Source: JAJEDW01 sp963555775 (lineage in GTDB: Bacteria > Acidobacteriota > Terriglobia > 20CM-2-55-15). From it: a DNA stretch of 64,000 nt. How positions within the stretch are numbered: position 1 is the first letter of the stretch; each line of letters begins with the position of its first letter. Under the pieces are notes generated by a model that saw nothing but the letters and a program-made list of their open reading frames with translations, was not told the origin of the DNA and did no database searches. The translations under genes and the position numbers were made by a program. Where the stretch lies: the NCBI GenBank assembly GCA_963555775.3, contig CAUVWY020000004.1, positions 62,001-126,000 on the forward strand, given 5' to 3'. Shown piece by piece: positions 46,975 to 55,308 of the stretch.

Positions 46975-48884
46975 CAGGATTCGGCCAGGCTGGAACGCAA
47001 TTCCAGGGCATCGAGAACCGTCGCCTGGATGTGGCGCGACGTCAAACCGGCCGTATCGTATTGAAGATGCGGCTTGTCCTGGTCGAGGAATCGGTCGGGA
47101 AGCGTCATGGTGCGGATCTTCAGACCGCTGTCCAGAATGCCGTCCTGCGCCAGAAAATGCAGCACACGCGAGCCGAACCCGCCGATGGCGCCTTCTTCTA
47201 TGGTGATGAGAATTTCGTGTTCCCGGGCAAGGTTTCGTACCAGGGCCTCGTCGAGTGGCTTTGCGAACCTTGCGTCGGCGACCGTCGTCGACACGCCGAA
47301 CTGGGCCAATTCGTCGCCGGCGGACATCGCCTCGTACAAGCGGCCGCCGTAGGACAGGATGGCGACCGTACTCCCTTCGCGCATGATGCGGCCCTTGCCG
47401 ATCTGCAGAATCTCGCCCCGCTCCGGCAGTGGGACGCCGACGCCGACTCCTCGCGGAAAGCGGAAAGCGCAGGGCCGATCGTCAATGGCAAGGGCGGTTC
47501 GAACCATGTGGACCAATTCGGCCTCATCGGCCGCCGCCATGAGGACGAATCCCGGCAGGCAACCCAGATAGGCGATGTCGAACGAGCCGGCGTGGGTGGG
47601 GCCGTCCGCGCCCACCAGTCCCGCCCGATCCAGGGCGAATCGCACCGGTAGGCTCTGAATCGCAACGTCGTGAACGATCTGGTCGTAGGCTCGTTGCAGA
47701 AATGTCGAATAGATCGCGACGAACGGTTTCATCCCGTCCGCCGCCAGTCCGGCCGCGAAGGTGACCCCATGCTGCTCGGCAATCCCGACGTCGAATGCCC
47801 GGTCGGGAAATTCCTTCTGAAAGATATCGACCCCCGTTCCCGAAGGCATCGCGGCGGTGATCGCGCAGATTCGGTCATCCCTCCGCGCTTCCGTCACCAG
47901 GCTTTTGGCGAAGACCTTGGTATAGGACGGCGCCTTGGTGCCGGACTTGTTTTGAGCGCCGGTCGCGACGTCGAAGCTGGCCACCCCGTGGTACTTGTCG
48001 GCCGATTTCTCGGCAGGAGGGTAGCCCTTGCCTTTCTGGGTGACGGCGTGCACCAGAATCGGGCCCGAGGTCTTGTCGGAGCGCACGTTCCTGAGGACGG
48101 GCAGGAGATGATCGAGATTGTGCCCATCGATGGGCCCCACGTAATAGAAGCCCAACTCTTCGAACAGCGTACCGCCGGCCACCAGTCCGCGGGCGTATTG
48201 TTCGGCACGCTTGACTCCGACCTCGACGGCCTTTGGAAATTTATCGGCCATGCCCCGCGCGATGTTGCGAAGAGAGCGATATTGCCCGGACGAGATCAAC
48301 TGAGAGAGATAGGCACTCATCGCTCCCACCGGCGGGGCGATCGACATTTCATTGTCGTTCAGGATCACGATCAGTTGCGTGTCCATCGCCCCGGCATTGT
48401 TCAAGGCCTCATACGCCATGCCGCCACTCAGCGCGCCGTCGCCGATTACCGCGATGACCCGGTGTTTCCGGCGCTGGAGGTCCCGGGATACCGCAAAACC
48501 CAGTGCCGCGGAAATCGATGTCGACGCGTGCGCGGCGCCGAAGGGGTCATATTCGCTTTCGGCACGCTTGGTGAACCCCGAGAGCCCGTCTCCCTGGCGC
48601 AGCGTATGGACCCGGTCGCGCCTTTCGGTCAGGATCTTGTGCGGGTAGCACTGATGGCCGACATCCCACACCAGGATGTCTTCGGGCGTGTTGAACAGGT
48701 GATGAATGGCGACCGTGAGTTCCACGACACCGAGGCCGGCGCCCAGATGTCCACCGGTACGGGACACCGCCTCGATCGTTTCGGCGCGGAGTTCCTCGGC
48801 CAGCGCTTTCAGTTGGCTCTTCGACATTTCCCGCAGATCTTCGGGTCGATTGATCTTGTCCAGATGTGGTGTTCCGGTGGACAT
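46974..48884 (-). CDS. dxs: 1-deoxy-D-xylulose-5-phosphate synthase
   Basis: 636 residues from the ATG at 48884, preceded by GGAGGCGGG; in-frame upstream starts would overlap the promoter region. The thiamine diphosphate enzyme motifs are present: SRTGGHLGAGLGVVELTVAI, WDVGHQCYPHKILTERRD, VIGDGALSGGMAYEALNNAG, LNDNEMSIAPPVGAMS, and the pyrimidine domain with DVGIAEQHGVTFAAGLAADG and DRAGLVGADGPTHAGSFDIA. It condenses pyruvate and glyceraldehyde 3-phosphate, the entry step of the MEP pathway. ispH is coupled downstream. It diverges from hpnD, so isoprenoid supply and squalene synthesis share one control region. Confidence 0.96.
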   Translation of the reverse strand: MSTGTPHLDKINRPEDLREMSKSQLKALAEELRAETIEAVSRTGGHLGAGLGVVELTVAIHHLFNTPEDILVWDVGHQCYPHKILTERRDRVHTLRQGDGLSGFTKRAESEYDPFGAAHASTSISAALGFAVSRDLQRRKHRVIAVIGDGALSGGMAYEALNNAGAMDTQLIVILNDNEMSIAPPVGAMSAYLSQLISSGQYRSLRNIARGMADKFPKAVEVGVKRAEQYARGLVAGGTLFEELGFYYVGPIDGHNLDHLLPVLRNVRSDKTSGPILVHAVTQKGKGYPPAEKSADKYHGVASFDVATGAQNKSGTKAPSYTKVFAKSLVTEARRDDRICAITAAMPSGTGVDIFQKEFPDRAFDVGIAEQHGVTFAAGLAADGMKPFVAIYSTFLQRAYDQIVHDVAIQSLPVRFALDRAGLVGADGPTHAGSFDIAYLGCLPGFVLMAAADEAELVHMVRTALAIDDRPCAFRFPRGVGVGVPLPERGEILQIGKGRIMREGSTVAILSYGGRLYEAMSAGDELAQFGVSTTVADARFAKPLDEALVRNLAREHEILITIEEGAIGGFGSRVLHFLAQDGILDSGLKIRTMTLPDRFLDQDKPHLQYDTAGLTSRHIQATVLDALELRSSLAES

Positions 48885-48931
48885 CCCGCCTCCACGAAAA
48901 TGAGGGTTACGATAATAGAATCTTACATTTA

Positions 48932-48959
48932 TTGCGGATATGTGCAAGCGATATACAAT
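48932..48959 (+). promoter_or_regulatory. hpnD promoter within an AT-rich divergent spacer
   Basis: TTGCGG (48932-48937), 16 bases, TACAAT (48954-48959); the hpnD ATG at 48966 is six bases further with no Shine-Dalgarno. The 81-base spacer 48885-48965 is strikingly AT-rich compared with its surroundings. On the reverse strand TATTAT near 48912 may be the dxs -10 box. Confidence 0.5.
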
Positions 48960-48965
48960 GAAACG

Positions 48966-49853
48966 ATGGGTTCGGCGCATCAGTCACCGGCCACCGAAAA
49001 CCACTCGCCCCACGACCGGATCGAGCCATGGGTATACGTGAATCGTGTCGTGGCGCGATCGGGTACATCGTTTCTCTGGGGCATGAAGGTGCTCCCGCTC
49101 GAGCGGCGCCGGGCGATGTATGCGATTTACACTTTCTGCCGTGAAGTCGACGACATTGTCGACAAACCGGGCGAGATCGGGGACAAGAAACAAGCTCTGG
49201 CGGCTTGGCGGAATGAAATCGACCGGCTCTATGCCGGACAGCCGGAATGGCCGACTACAATGGCGCTGCTCAGACCGGTACAACTTTTTGACCTGCCGCG
49301 AGAGGAGTTCCTCACCGTGATCGATGGAATGGAGATCGATACGGCGCCGATGGTACGGATGCAAACGCTGGATGACCTGCTTGATTATTGCCGCAAGGTT
49401 GCCGGTGCGGTGGGCATGCTGTCTGTCCACGCTTTTGGCGTGCCCGGGCGCCCCGGACCTCAGATTGCCGCGGCGCTTGGAAACGCGTTGCAACTGACCA
49501 ACATCTTGCGCGACTTGAAAGAGGACGCGGCGTCCGATCGCCTTTATGTGCCCTTGGACCTTCTCGGCAGACACGGCTTTCCGTCGGGTCCGTTGGAAAG
49601 GGTCTTCGTTCATCCCGGATTTGCCGGCGCTTGCGCGGAACTGGCCGGTCTGGCTCGCGGTTATTACGATGAGACCGAGAGACTGCTTTCGGAAATTGGA
49701 TGGAGAAACATGCGGCCCGCCGTCCTCATGATGGCAGTCTATCGAGACCTGCTCGATCGACTCGAAAAACGGGGTTGGAAGCGAATCGACAATCCGATTC
49801 GGGTACCGCGTTCGCGTAAGATGTGGTTCGCCGTGCGTTACGGTTTTTTCTAG
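48966..49853 (+). CDS. hpnD: HpnD, presqualene diphosphate synthase
   Basis: 295 residues from the ATG at 48966; the frame is open far upstream, but only as antisense to dxs. Typical prenyltransferase motifs: LPLERRRAMYAIYTFCREVD followed by DIVDKPGE (first Asp-rich region), LLDYCRKVAGAVGMLSVHAFG, and LGNALQLTNILRDLKEDAAS followed by DRLYVPLDLL (second region). It condenses two farnesyl diphosphates to presqualene diphosphate, which HpnC then processes. hpnE begins 11 bases after its stop. The length is usual. Confidence 0.95.
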   Translation: MGSAHQSPATENHSPHDRIEPWVYVNRVVARSGTSFLWGMKVLPLERRRAMYAIYTFCREVDDIVDKPGEIGDKKQALAAWRNEIDRLYAGQPEWPTTMALLRPVQLFDLPREEFLTVIDGMEIDTAPMVRMQTLDDLLDYCRKVAGAVGMLSVHAFGVPGRPGPQIAAALGNALQLTNILRDLKEDAASDRLYVPLDLLGRHGFPSGPLERVFVHPGFAGACAELAGLARGYYDETERLLSEIGWRNMRPAVLMMAVYRDLLDRLEKRGWKRIDNPIRVPRSRKMWFAVRYGFF

Positions 49854-49864
49854 CAGCCCTTTTC

Positions 49865-51136
49865 GTGCCACGAACGCACATCATCGGCGCCGGCCTTGCG
49901 GGACTTGCCACCGCGGTATCGTTGGTACGGGAAGGGCATGACGTCACGCTGTACGAAGCGGCCGGCCAGGCTGGCGGCCGCTGCAGGTCCTATTTCGACG
50001 CCAAGCTCAACCGTCAGGTCGACAACGGCAACCATCTGCTGCTGAGCGGCAACCAGGCTGCATGGCGCTACCTCGGGGACATCGGCGCTACCGACCGACT
50101 GACCGGCCCCGCATCGGCATGTTTTCCGTTCCTCGATCTTCGCACGGGTCAACGATGGCGCTTGCGGCCCAATGCCGGCCGGTTGCCCTGGTGGGTCCTC
50201 GACTCCACGAGACGCGTGCCCGGTACCAGGATCCGGGACTATCTGTCGGCGTTGCGATTCGCCATAGCCGGTGCGGACCGAACCGTGACCGATTGCGTCG
50301 GAGTCCGTGGTGTGCTGTTCGAGAAATTCTGGGAGCCCCTTGCCGTGGCGGCGTTGAACACGCCGGCGCGCCTCGGCGCCGCATGTCTGTTGTGGCCCGT
50401 GCTGCGTGAGACGTTCGCCAGGGGAGAAGCCGCCTGTCGACCGCGAATTGCCAAAACAGGTCTTTCCGACGCGTTCGTGAACCCGGCGGTGGAATTCCTG
50501 CACCGGCGAGGCGCCGCCATCCGCTTTGGCCACCGCTTGCGGACGATCGAATACACGGGCAACCGGGCCAACGGCCTGGACTTCGGCTCGGAAACGATCG
50601 CATTGAAGGGTGACGAAAGCGTGGTTTTGTCCTTGCCGCCGTCGGTGACGGCCAAGCTGGTGCCGGCGCTGACCGTACCGGAGAAAAGCTGCGCGATCGT
50701 CAACGCTCACTTCCGCTTGCCCGGGCCCGCCGGTTTGCCCGCGGAACTGCCGCTTCTCGGGCTGATCGGGGGGACCGCGCAGTGGCTCTTCGTTCGCGGC
50801 GAAGTCGCATCGATAACAATCAGCGCGGCCGGCGCTCTCGCAGAGGAGCCGGCAGACACGATCGCACGGAAAACCTGGAACGATGTCGCCGCGGCACTCA
50901 ATCGCGACCCGAACACGATACCGCCGTATCGGGTAGTCAAGGAAAAGCAGGCCACGTTCGCACAGACGCCCCAGGAAATCCGGCGCCGCCCGGGAACGCG
51001 AAGCAAGTTTGCCAACCTGTATCTGGCGGGAGACTGGGTCGATACGGGCCTGCCCGCGACGATCGAGAGCGCCGTTCGATCCGGGCACATGGCGGCGGAA
51101 GCCATCGCCGAGAATCGCCCGGCACCGAATGATTGA
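49865..51136 (+). CDS. hpnE: HpnE, squalene-associated FAD-dependent desaturase/reductase
   Basis: 423 residues from the GTG at 49865; a GTG at 49823 in frame would overlap hpnD. The FAD-binding start is HIIGAGLAGLATAVSLVREG, followed by VTLYEAAGQAGGRCRSYFD and NGNHLLLSGNQAAWRYL. FEKFWEPLAVAALNTPARLG is a family hallmark, and the C-terminal FAD contact is NLYLAGDWVDTGLPATIESA. HpnE reduces hydroxysqualene to squalene. It completes HpnCDE together with the separated hpnC at 42021. No squalene-hopene cyclase gene is in the window, so the final product is inferred. Confidence 0.94.
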   Translation: MPRTHIIGAGLAGLATAVSLVREGHDVTLYEAAGQAGGRCRSYFDAKLNRQVDNGNHLLLSGNQAAWRYLGDIGATDRLTGPASACFPFLDLRTGQRWRLRPNAGRLPWWVLDSTRRVPGTRIRDYLSALRFAIAGADRTVTDCVGVRGVLFEKFWEPLAVAALNTPARLGAACLLWPVLRETFARGEAACRPRIAKTGLSDAFVNPAVEFLHRRGAAIRFGHRLRTIEYTGNRANGLDFGSETIALKGDESVVLSLPPSVTAKLVPALTVPEKSCAIVNAHFRLPGPAGLPAELPLLGLIGGTAQWLFVRGEVASITISAAGALAEEPADTIARKTWNDVAAALNRDPNTIPPYRVVKEKQATFAQTPQEIRRRPGTRSKFANLYLAGDWVDTGLPATIESAVRSGHMAAEAIAENRPAPND

Positions 51137-51259
51137 TCGCGAAATTGAATCTGCCGTGGGGCGCGGCGCTTTGTGGACACCTCTCGTCCGGCGTATTCTG
51201 GTTTTAATGCGTACTTTTGTTCGGCAATCGAATCGAATTTCTTGTAGTACCGGTCAGCT

Positions 51260-51536
51260 TAGCAGCCCGTGGCAGGACCCTTCAGGGTCGCGCGCGGGGG
51301 TCTTCGGGTTTCAGACGCGAAGAGAGGAGCGGAGCGATGGTTTCACATCGTGACCGACGAACGACAAAGTCTGTGACCCGAACCCCCCTGCGCCCTACGG
51401 GTTACGGCGGCATCGGGCCATCTGCCACGTTGCCACTCCTCGATCGATGTGGGGCATCGACTTCGTCGTGGCGCCTCGCATACGGCTCAATGGCGCTCGT
51501 AACGCGATCCCTGCAGGGTCCTGCCACGGGCTGTTA
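51260..51536. mobile_element. Inverted-repeat element (277 bp) before the cytochrome gene
   Basis: Ends 51260-51287 (TAGCAGCCCGTGGCAGGACC...) and 51509-51536 are inverted repeats matching at 26 of 28 positions. The left end plus the next bases (to 51306) share the core of the dispersed repeat copies A and C. There is no coding capacity of note. It fills most of the 424-base gap 51137-51560 between hpnE and the cytochrome gene; the remaining left part (51137-51259) contains no clear gene, only possible weak promoter hexamers. Confidence 0.65.
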
Positions 51537-51560
51537 GTTCAGACGACTTCGGGAGGGACC

Positions 51561-52289
51561 GTGTCTCGATTGAATTTTTGGGTTGGAACCGCGGCCCTGG
51601 CCATCGCCCTGGCCGGCATCCCGACCGGTGCCGCGGCCGGCGCCGCCAAAGCACAGACGGAAGCCGGCGTCAACCTCCAGATCCTTGAAGGCGTTCCCCC
51701 GGACCGGTTTCAATCCATCATGGAAGCAATGGCGGTTTCGCTTGGAGTCGAATGCGAGCACTGTCACGTTCCGGAAGCGTTCGCACTTGACGAGAAGCCG
51801 GCCAAAACGACGGCTCGCGAAATGATGCGGATGGTGGGGAGCTTGAGTTCGACCTGGTTCGAACTTCTTGAATCACCCAGTTGCTGGACCTGCCATCGCG
51901 GCGCGGTCTCGCCCGAAGTCGTTCCACCGCCTCTCCTGGATTCGACCGTCAACGAGGCGCCGTTCGGGCCGTTCTCGGAGAGCACGTCGCCCGCGGGCGA
52001 AGTTTACGAGAACGTCCGCGTCCATGCGGCGATACCGGCGAACGAGTTGCGCGGTGTGATGGCCTCCTACACCCGAGCCCTGGGCGTGGGGTGCGATCAC
52101 TGCCACGTTGCCGGAGATTGGGCGAGCGATGAGATCGTGCTGAAGGAACTGACTCGATTCATGGTCGAAGCCGAGCGTTCGGTGGTCGCCGGCCATCTGT
52201 CCGGAAACGACGCCGTATCCTGTTGGACGTGTCATCGGGGAGAGGCGACCCCCCAATCGAATCTCCCGCCGGCCCTCATGCCGGATTAA
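51561..52289 (+). CDS. Tetraheme cytochrome c of the reaction-centre-cytochrome type
   Basis: 242 residues from the GTG at 51561, preceded by GGGAGGG. The signal peptide covers about residues 1-32 (LNFWVGTAALAIALAG then small residues). Four CxxCH heme motifs are present: CEHCH (65-69), CWTCH (108-112), CDHCH (178-182) and CWTCH (221-225). The two halves repeat each other (LGVECEHCHV..SCWTCHRGAVSP and LGVGCDHCHV..SCWTCHRGEATP), so it arose by duplication of a diheme unit. This resembles the cytochrome c subunit of photosynthetic reaction centres, a fold common in non-phototrophic Acidobacteriota, where it is thought to carry electrons in the periplasm. No reaction-centre genes are present. 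Confidence 0.85.
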   Translation: MSRLNFWVGTAALAIALAGIPTGAAAGAAKAQTEAGVNLQILEGVPPDRFQSIMEAMAVSLGVECEHCHVPEAFALDEKPAKTTAREMMRMVGSLSSTWFELLESPSCWTCHRGAVSPEVVPPPLLDSTVNEAPFGPFSESTSPAGEVYENVRVHAAIPANELRGVMASYTRALGVGCDHCHVAGDWASDEIVLKELTRFMVEAERSVVAGHLSGNDAVSCWTCHRGEATPQSNLPPALMPD

Positions 52290-52332
52290 TCGCTAGCAGG
52301 GAAGAGCGGAAAGCCGCAAAAGACTCGAATGG

Positions 52333-52366
52333 GGGGTTGAACCCCGTGGCTTGGTCCCTGTAAAAT
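52333..52366 (+). promoter_or_regulatory. Transhydrogenase operon promoter with a palindrome over the -35
   Basis: TTGAAC (52337-52342), 18 bases, TAAAAT (52361-52366). The -35 lies inside the 13-base palindrome GGGGTTGAACCCC (52333-52345), which could be an operator. The first gene starts 88 bases downstream of the -10 box. The rest of the 164-base gap 52290-52453 shows nothing else clear. Confidence 0.45.
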
Positions 52367-52453
52367 GGCGGTTTTGATTGGGGCTTATTGTGCTAACGGG
52401 CCTTCTACCGCCCCTTTCCTCCGGAAACGAACAATCTTACAGGTACCAATCCT

Positions 52454-53569
52454 TTGAAAATCGGTGTCCCTAAAGAAATTGTGGAACACGAGCGCCGTGT
52501 AGCGCTGGTTCCCGACATGGTCAAGAAACTGCTGGCCTCGAATCTCGAAATTCAGGTTCAGGCGGGCGCGGGTATCCCGGCCGGCATACTCGACGAGGCC
52601 TATGCCGGCGCCGGCGCGGTGATGGTCGAGGATGCGGCCACCTTGATGGGGCAGGTCGATGTCCTGGTCAAGGTTCAGCCGCCGACGATCGACGAGGTTT
52701 CGCGGATCAAGGAAGGTTCGATACTGATCGGCTTTCTTCAACCCGTGCGAAACCGCGACATCGTCGAGGCGTTGAACGCCAGGAAGATTACCGCCATCAG
52801 CATGCATCGTATTCCCCGGATTACCCGTGCGCAGTCGATGGATGCGCTGTCCTCACAGGCCAACATCGCCGGCTACAAGGCGGTTCTGGCCGGAGCCTCG
52901 ACCCTCGGCAAGTTGTTGCCGATGATGACGACCGCCGCCGGCACCATGCGCCCGTCCAGCGTCTTCGTTCTGGGGGCGGGCGTTGCCGGGCTGCAGGCCA
53001 TCGCCACTGCCCGCCGACTGGGCGCCGTTGTGTCGGCGTTCGACGTGCGGCCCGTGGTTCGGGAGCAGGTGGAGAGTCTTGGAGCGAAGTTTCTTCGGGT
53101 GGATCTTGCCGAGGAAGAGACCGAAACCGCCGGCGGGTATGCGAAGGAGCTTTCCGAGGAGTCGCATCGGCGTGAACAGGAGTTGCTGCAGAAAACACTG
53201 TCGGGCGTCGACATCGTAATCACCACCGCCCTGATACCGGATCGTCCGGCGCCCACGTTGATCACCGAAGAAATGGTTCGCGGCATGCCGCAGGGATCGG
53301 TCATCGTCGACCTGGCCGCCGAAACCGGCGGTAACTGCGAATTGACCGAGCCCGGACACGATGTCGTCAAACACGGCGTGACGATCATCGGTCATCTCAA
53401 CCTGCCGTCCACGGTAGCGGTTCATTCGAGCCAGATGTATTCGCGCAACATCGCCACCCTGATTGCCGAGATGCTGGATCCGGAGAACGAGGGTCAGGTT
53501 CGGGTCGATCTCGACAATGACGTCGTCGGTCCGAGCACCATTACTCACGCCGGAGAGATAAGGACATGA
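52454..53569 (+). CDS. pntAA: NAD(P) transhydrogenase subunit alpha part 1 (domain I, NAD-binding)
   Basis: 371 residues starting at TTG 52454 (MKIGVPKEIVEHERRVALVP). The alanine-dehydrogenase/PNT fold carries AGAGIPAGILDEAYAGAGAV, RITRAQSMDALSSQANIAGY and the NAD-binding loop VLGAGVAGLQAIATARRLGA followed by VVSAFDVRPVVREQVESLG. It lacks membrane helices; these are on the next gene, as in the three-subunit transhydrogenases. The complex uses proton-motive force to move hydride from NADH to NADP+. pntAB begins 6 bases after its stop. Confidence 0.94.
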   Translation: MKIGVPKEIVEHERRVALVPDMVKKLLASNLEIQVQAGAGIPAGILDEAYAGAGAVMVEDAATLMGQVDVLVKVQPPTIDEVSRIKEGSILIGFLQPVRNRDIVEALNARKITAISMHRIPRITRAQSMDALSSQANIAGYKAVLAGASTLGKLLPMMTTAAGTMRPSSVFVLGAGVAGLQAIATARRLGAVVSAFDVRPVVREQVESLGAKFLRVDLAEEETETAGGYAKELSEESHRREQELLQKTLSGVDIVITTALIPDRPAPTLITEEMVRGMPQGSVIVDLAAETGGNCELTEPGHDVVKHGVTIIGHLNLPSTVAVHSSQMYSRNIATLIAEMLDPENEGQVRVDLDNDVVGPSTITHAGEIRT

Positions 53570-53575
53570 CGACCG

Positions 53576-53875
53576 ATGTTTGAGAGCCTGATTGGAGAAA
53601 TTGTGGTCTTCGTTCTTGCGGTATTCGTGGGATTCGAAGTCATCACCAAGGTCCCCCCGACGTTGCACACGCCGCTGATGTCGGGATCGAACGCCATCTC
53701 CGGAATCACGGTCATTGGCGCGATTCTGGTAGCCGGTGAAGGCTACAGCCCGCTCGCGACGATTCTGGGAATTGTCGCGGTCGCCTTTGCGACAACGAAC
53801 ATCGTGGGCGGATTCATGGTGACCGATCGCATGTTGCAAATGTTCAGCAAGGACAAGGGCGGTGACGACAAATGA
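53576..53875 (+). CDS. pntAB: NAD(P) transhydrogenase subunit alpha part 2 (membrane)
   Basis: 99 residues with three membrane helices: IGEIVVFVLAVFVGFEVITK, SGITVIGAILVAGEGYSPLA and TILGIVAVAFATTNIVGGFM, followed by MVTDRMLQMF. The segment VPPTLHTPLMSGSNAISGI is the conserved loop of PntA domain II. It forms the proton channel with PntB. Its stop overlaps the pntB ATG by four bases (ATGA). The length is usual for the split form. Confidence 0.93.
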   Translation: MFESLIGEIVVFVLAVFVGFEVITKVPPTLHTPLMSGSNAISGITVIGAILVAGEGYSPLATILGIVAVAFATTNIVGGFMVTDRMLQMFSKDKGGDDK

Positions 53876-55308
53876 CCGCCTTCGCTGAACTGGCCTATCT
53901 CCTCGCCGCCGTATTTTTCATCATCGGGCTGAAATGGCTCTCTTCGCCCAAGACCGCGCGAAAGGGCAACGCGCTCGCCTCTGTCGGCATGCTGATTGCC
54001 ATCGTCGTGACCTTGCTCGATCAGGCTATCATCGGGTTCACCGACATCTTCATCGGCCTGATTATCGGCGGGGCGGCCGGCACACTGTTGGCCAAGACCA
54101 TCAAGATGACCGCGATGCCGCAGATGGTGGCGTTGCTCAATGGTTTCGGCGGTGGCGCGTCGGTGCTGGTGGCTTCGGCCGAATTCCTTCGATTGAGTGC
54201 CGTCGGCGAGGTGCCAATCGACGTCGGCGTCAGCGTTCAATTCAGTATCCTCGTCGGCGCGGTCACATTTTCAGGCAGTCTCGTTGCGTTCGGCAAATTG
54301 CAGGAATTGGTGTCGGGGCGGGCGGTGACCTATCCGTTCCAGAAGCCGCTGAACGCCGTGTTGCTCCTCGGCATTCTGTTCGTGGCGTTTTACCTGGTGG
54401 CCGCCGAGCCCGGCGCCGGTCTGGCGGAGTCGCTTTCCGGCATATTCGGCCAGGGCGTCACGACGCCCCTGATGGTGCTGATCGTTCTGTCCCTGGTTCT
54501 GGGAGTCCTGTCGGTTATCCCGATCGGCGGCGCCGACATGCCGGTCGTTATCTCGTTGCTGAACTCCTATTCGGGTATCGCGGCTGCCAGCACGGGTTTC
54601 GTGATCGACAACAACGGCCTGATCATCAGCGGTGCGCTCGTCGGTGCGTCGGGGATCATCCTGACGATGATCATGTGCAATGCCATGAACCGGTCGCTCG
54701 GAAACGTTCTCTTTGGCGCTTTCGGCACCGGCGCCGTTACCGGGGGCCCCGCGGGAGTCGAGGGGGCCTTCGGGGGAACCTACCGGCAGGTTTCGGTCGA
54801 AGATGCGGCCATTATGATGGCCTATGCGCGAGCCGTCGTCGTCGTGCCGGGTTACGGACTGGCCGTGTCCCAGGCTCAGCACACCGTTCTGGAACTCGCG
54901 ACGATACTCGAGAGCCGCGATGTCGATGTGAAATACGCGATTCATCCGGTTGCCGGGCGTATGCCGGGTCACATGAACGTGCTTCTGGCCGAAGCCGACG
55001 TTCCCTACGATCAACTCTGGGAGATGGAGCGGATCAATCCTGAACTCGAGCGTACCGATGTCGCCCTGGTTATCGGAGCGAACGACGTGGTGAACCCCGC
55101 GGCCCGCAACAATGCAGCCAGCCCGATTTACGGCATGCCGATCCTGGAAGTCGACAAGGCCAATCAGGTTATCGTCTTGAAGCGGAGCATGAACCCCGGG
55201 TTTGCCGGTATCGACAACGAACTCTTCTACGGTCCGAACACCGCCATGCTCTTCGGCGATGCCAAGGCATCGTTGACCAAGCTGGTTGCCGCCGTCAAGG
55301 AAGCTTGA
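53872..55308 (+). CDS. pntB: NAD(P) transhydrogenase subunit beta
   Basis: 478 residues. About nine membrane helices occupy residues 5-265 (AELAYLLAAVFFIIGLKWLS, MVALLNGFGGGASVLVASAE, GADMPVVISLLNSYSGIAAA). The NADP-binding domain III follows: VVVVPGYGLAVSQAQHTVLE, HPVAGRMPGHMNVLLAEADV, VIGANDVVNPAARNNAASPI and IVLKRSMNPGFAGIDNELFY. It completes the proton-translocating transhydrogenase that supplies NADPH. Its final codons and stop fall within the first of three tandem 11-bp repeats. Confidence 0.96.
   Translation: MTAFAELAYLLAAVFFIIGLKWLSSPKTARKGNALASVGMLIAIVVTLLDQAIIGFTDIFIGLIIGGAAGTLLAKTIKMTAMPQMVALLNGFGGGASVLVASAEFLRLSAVGEVPIDVGVSVQFSILVGAVTFSGSLVAFGKLQELVSGRAVTYPFQKPLNAVLLLGILFVAFYLVAAEPGAGLAESLSGIFGQGVTTPLMVLIVLSLVLGVLSVIPIGGADMPVVISLLNSYSGIAAASTGFVIDNNGLIISGALVGASGIILTMIMCNAMNRSLGNVLFGAFGTGAVTGGPAGVEGAFGGTYRQVSVEDAAIMMAYARAVVVVPGYGLAVSQAQHTVLELATILESRDVDVKYAIHPVAGRMPGHMNVLLAEADVPYDQLWEMERINPELERTDVALVIGANDVVNPAARNNAASPIYGMPILEVDKANQVIVLKRSMNPGFAGIDNELFYGPNTAMLFGDAKASLTKLVAAVKEA

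Noticed and set aside
47670..48965. Long forward frame running into hpnD
   Set aside because: The part before 48966 is antisense to dxs and has no HpnD similarity; the true start is at 48966 next to a promoter.
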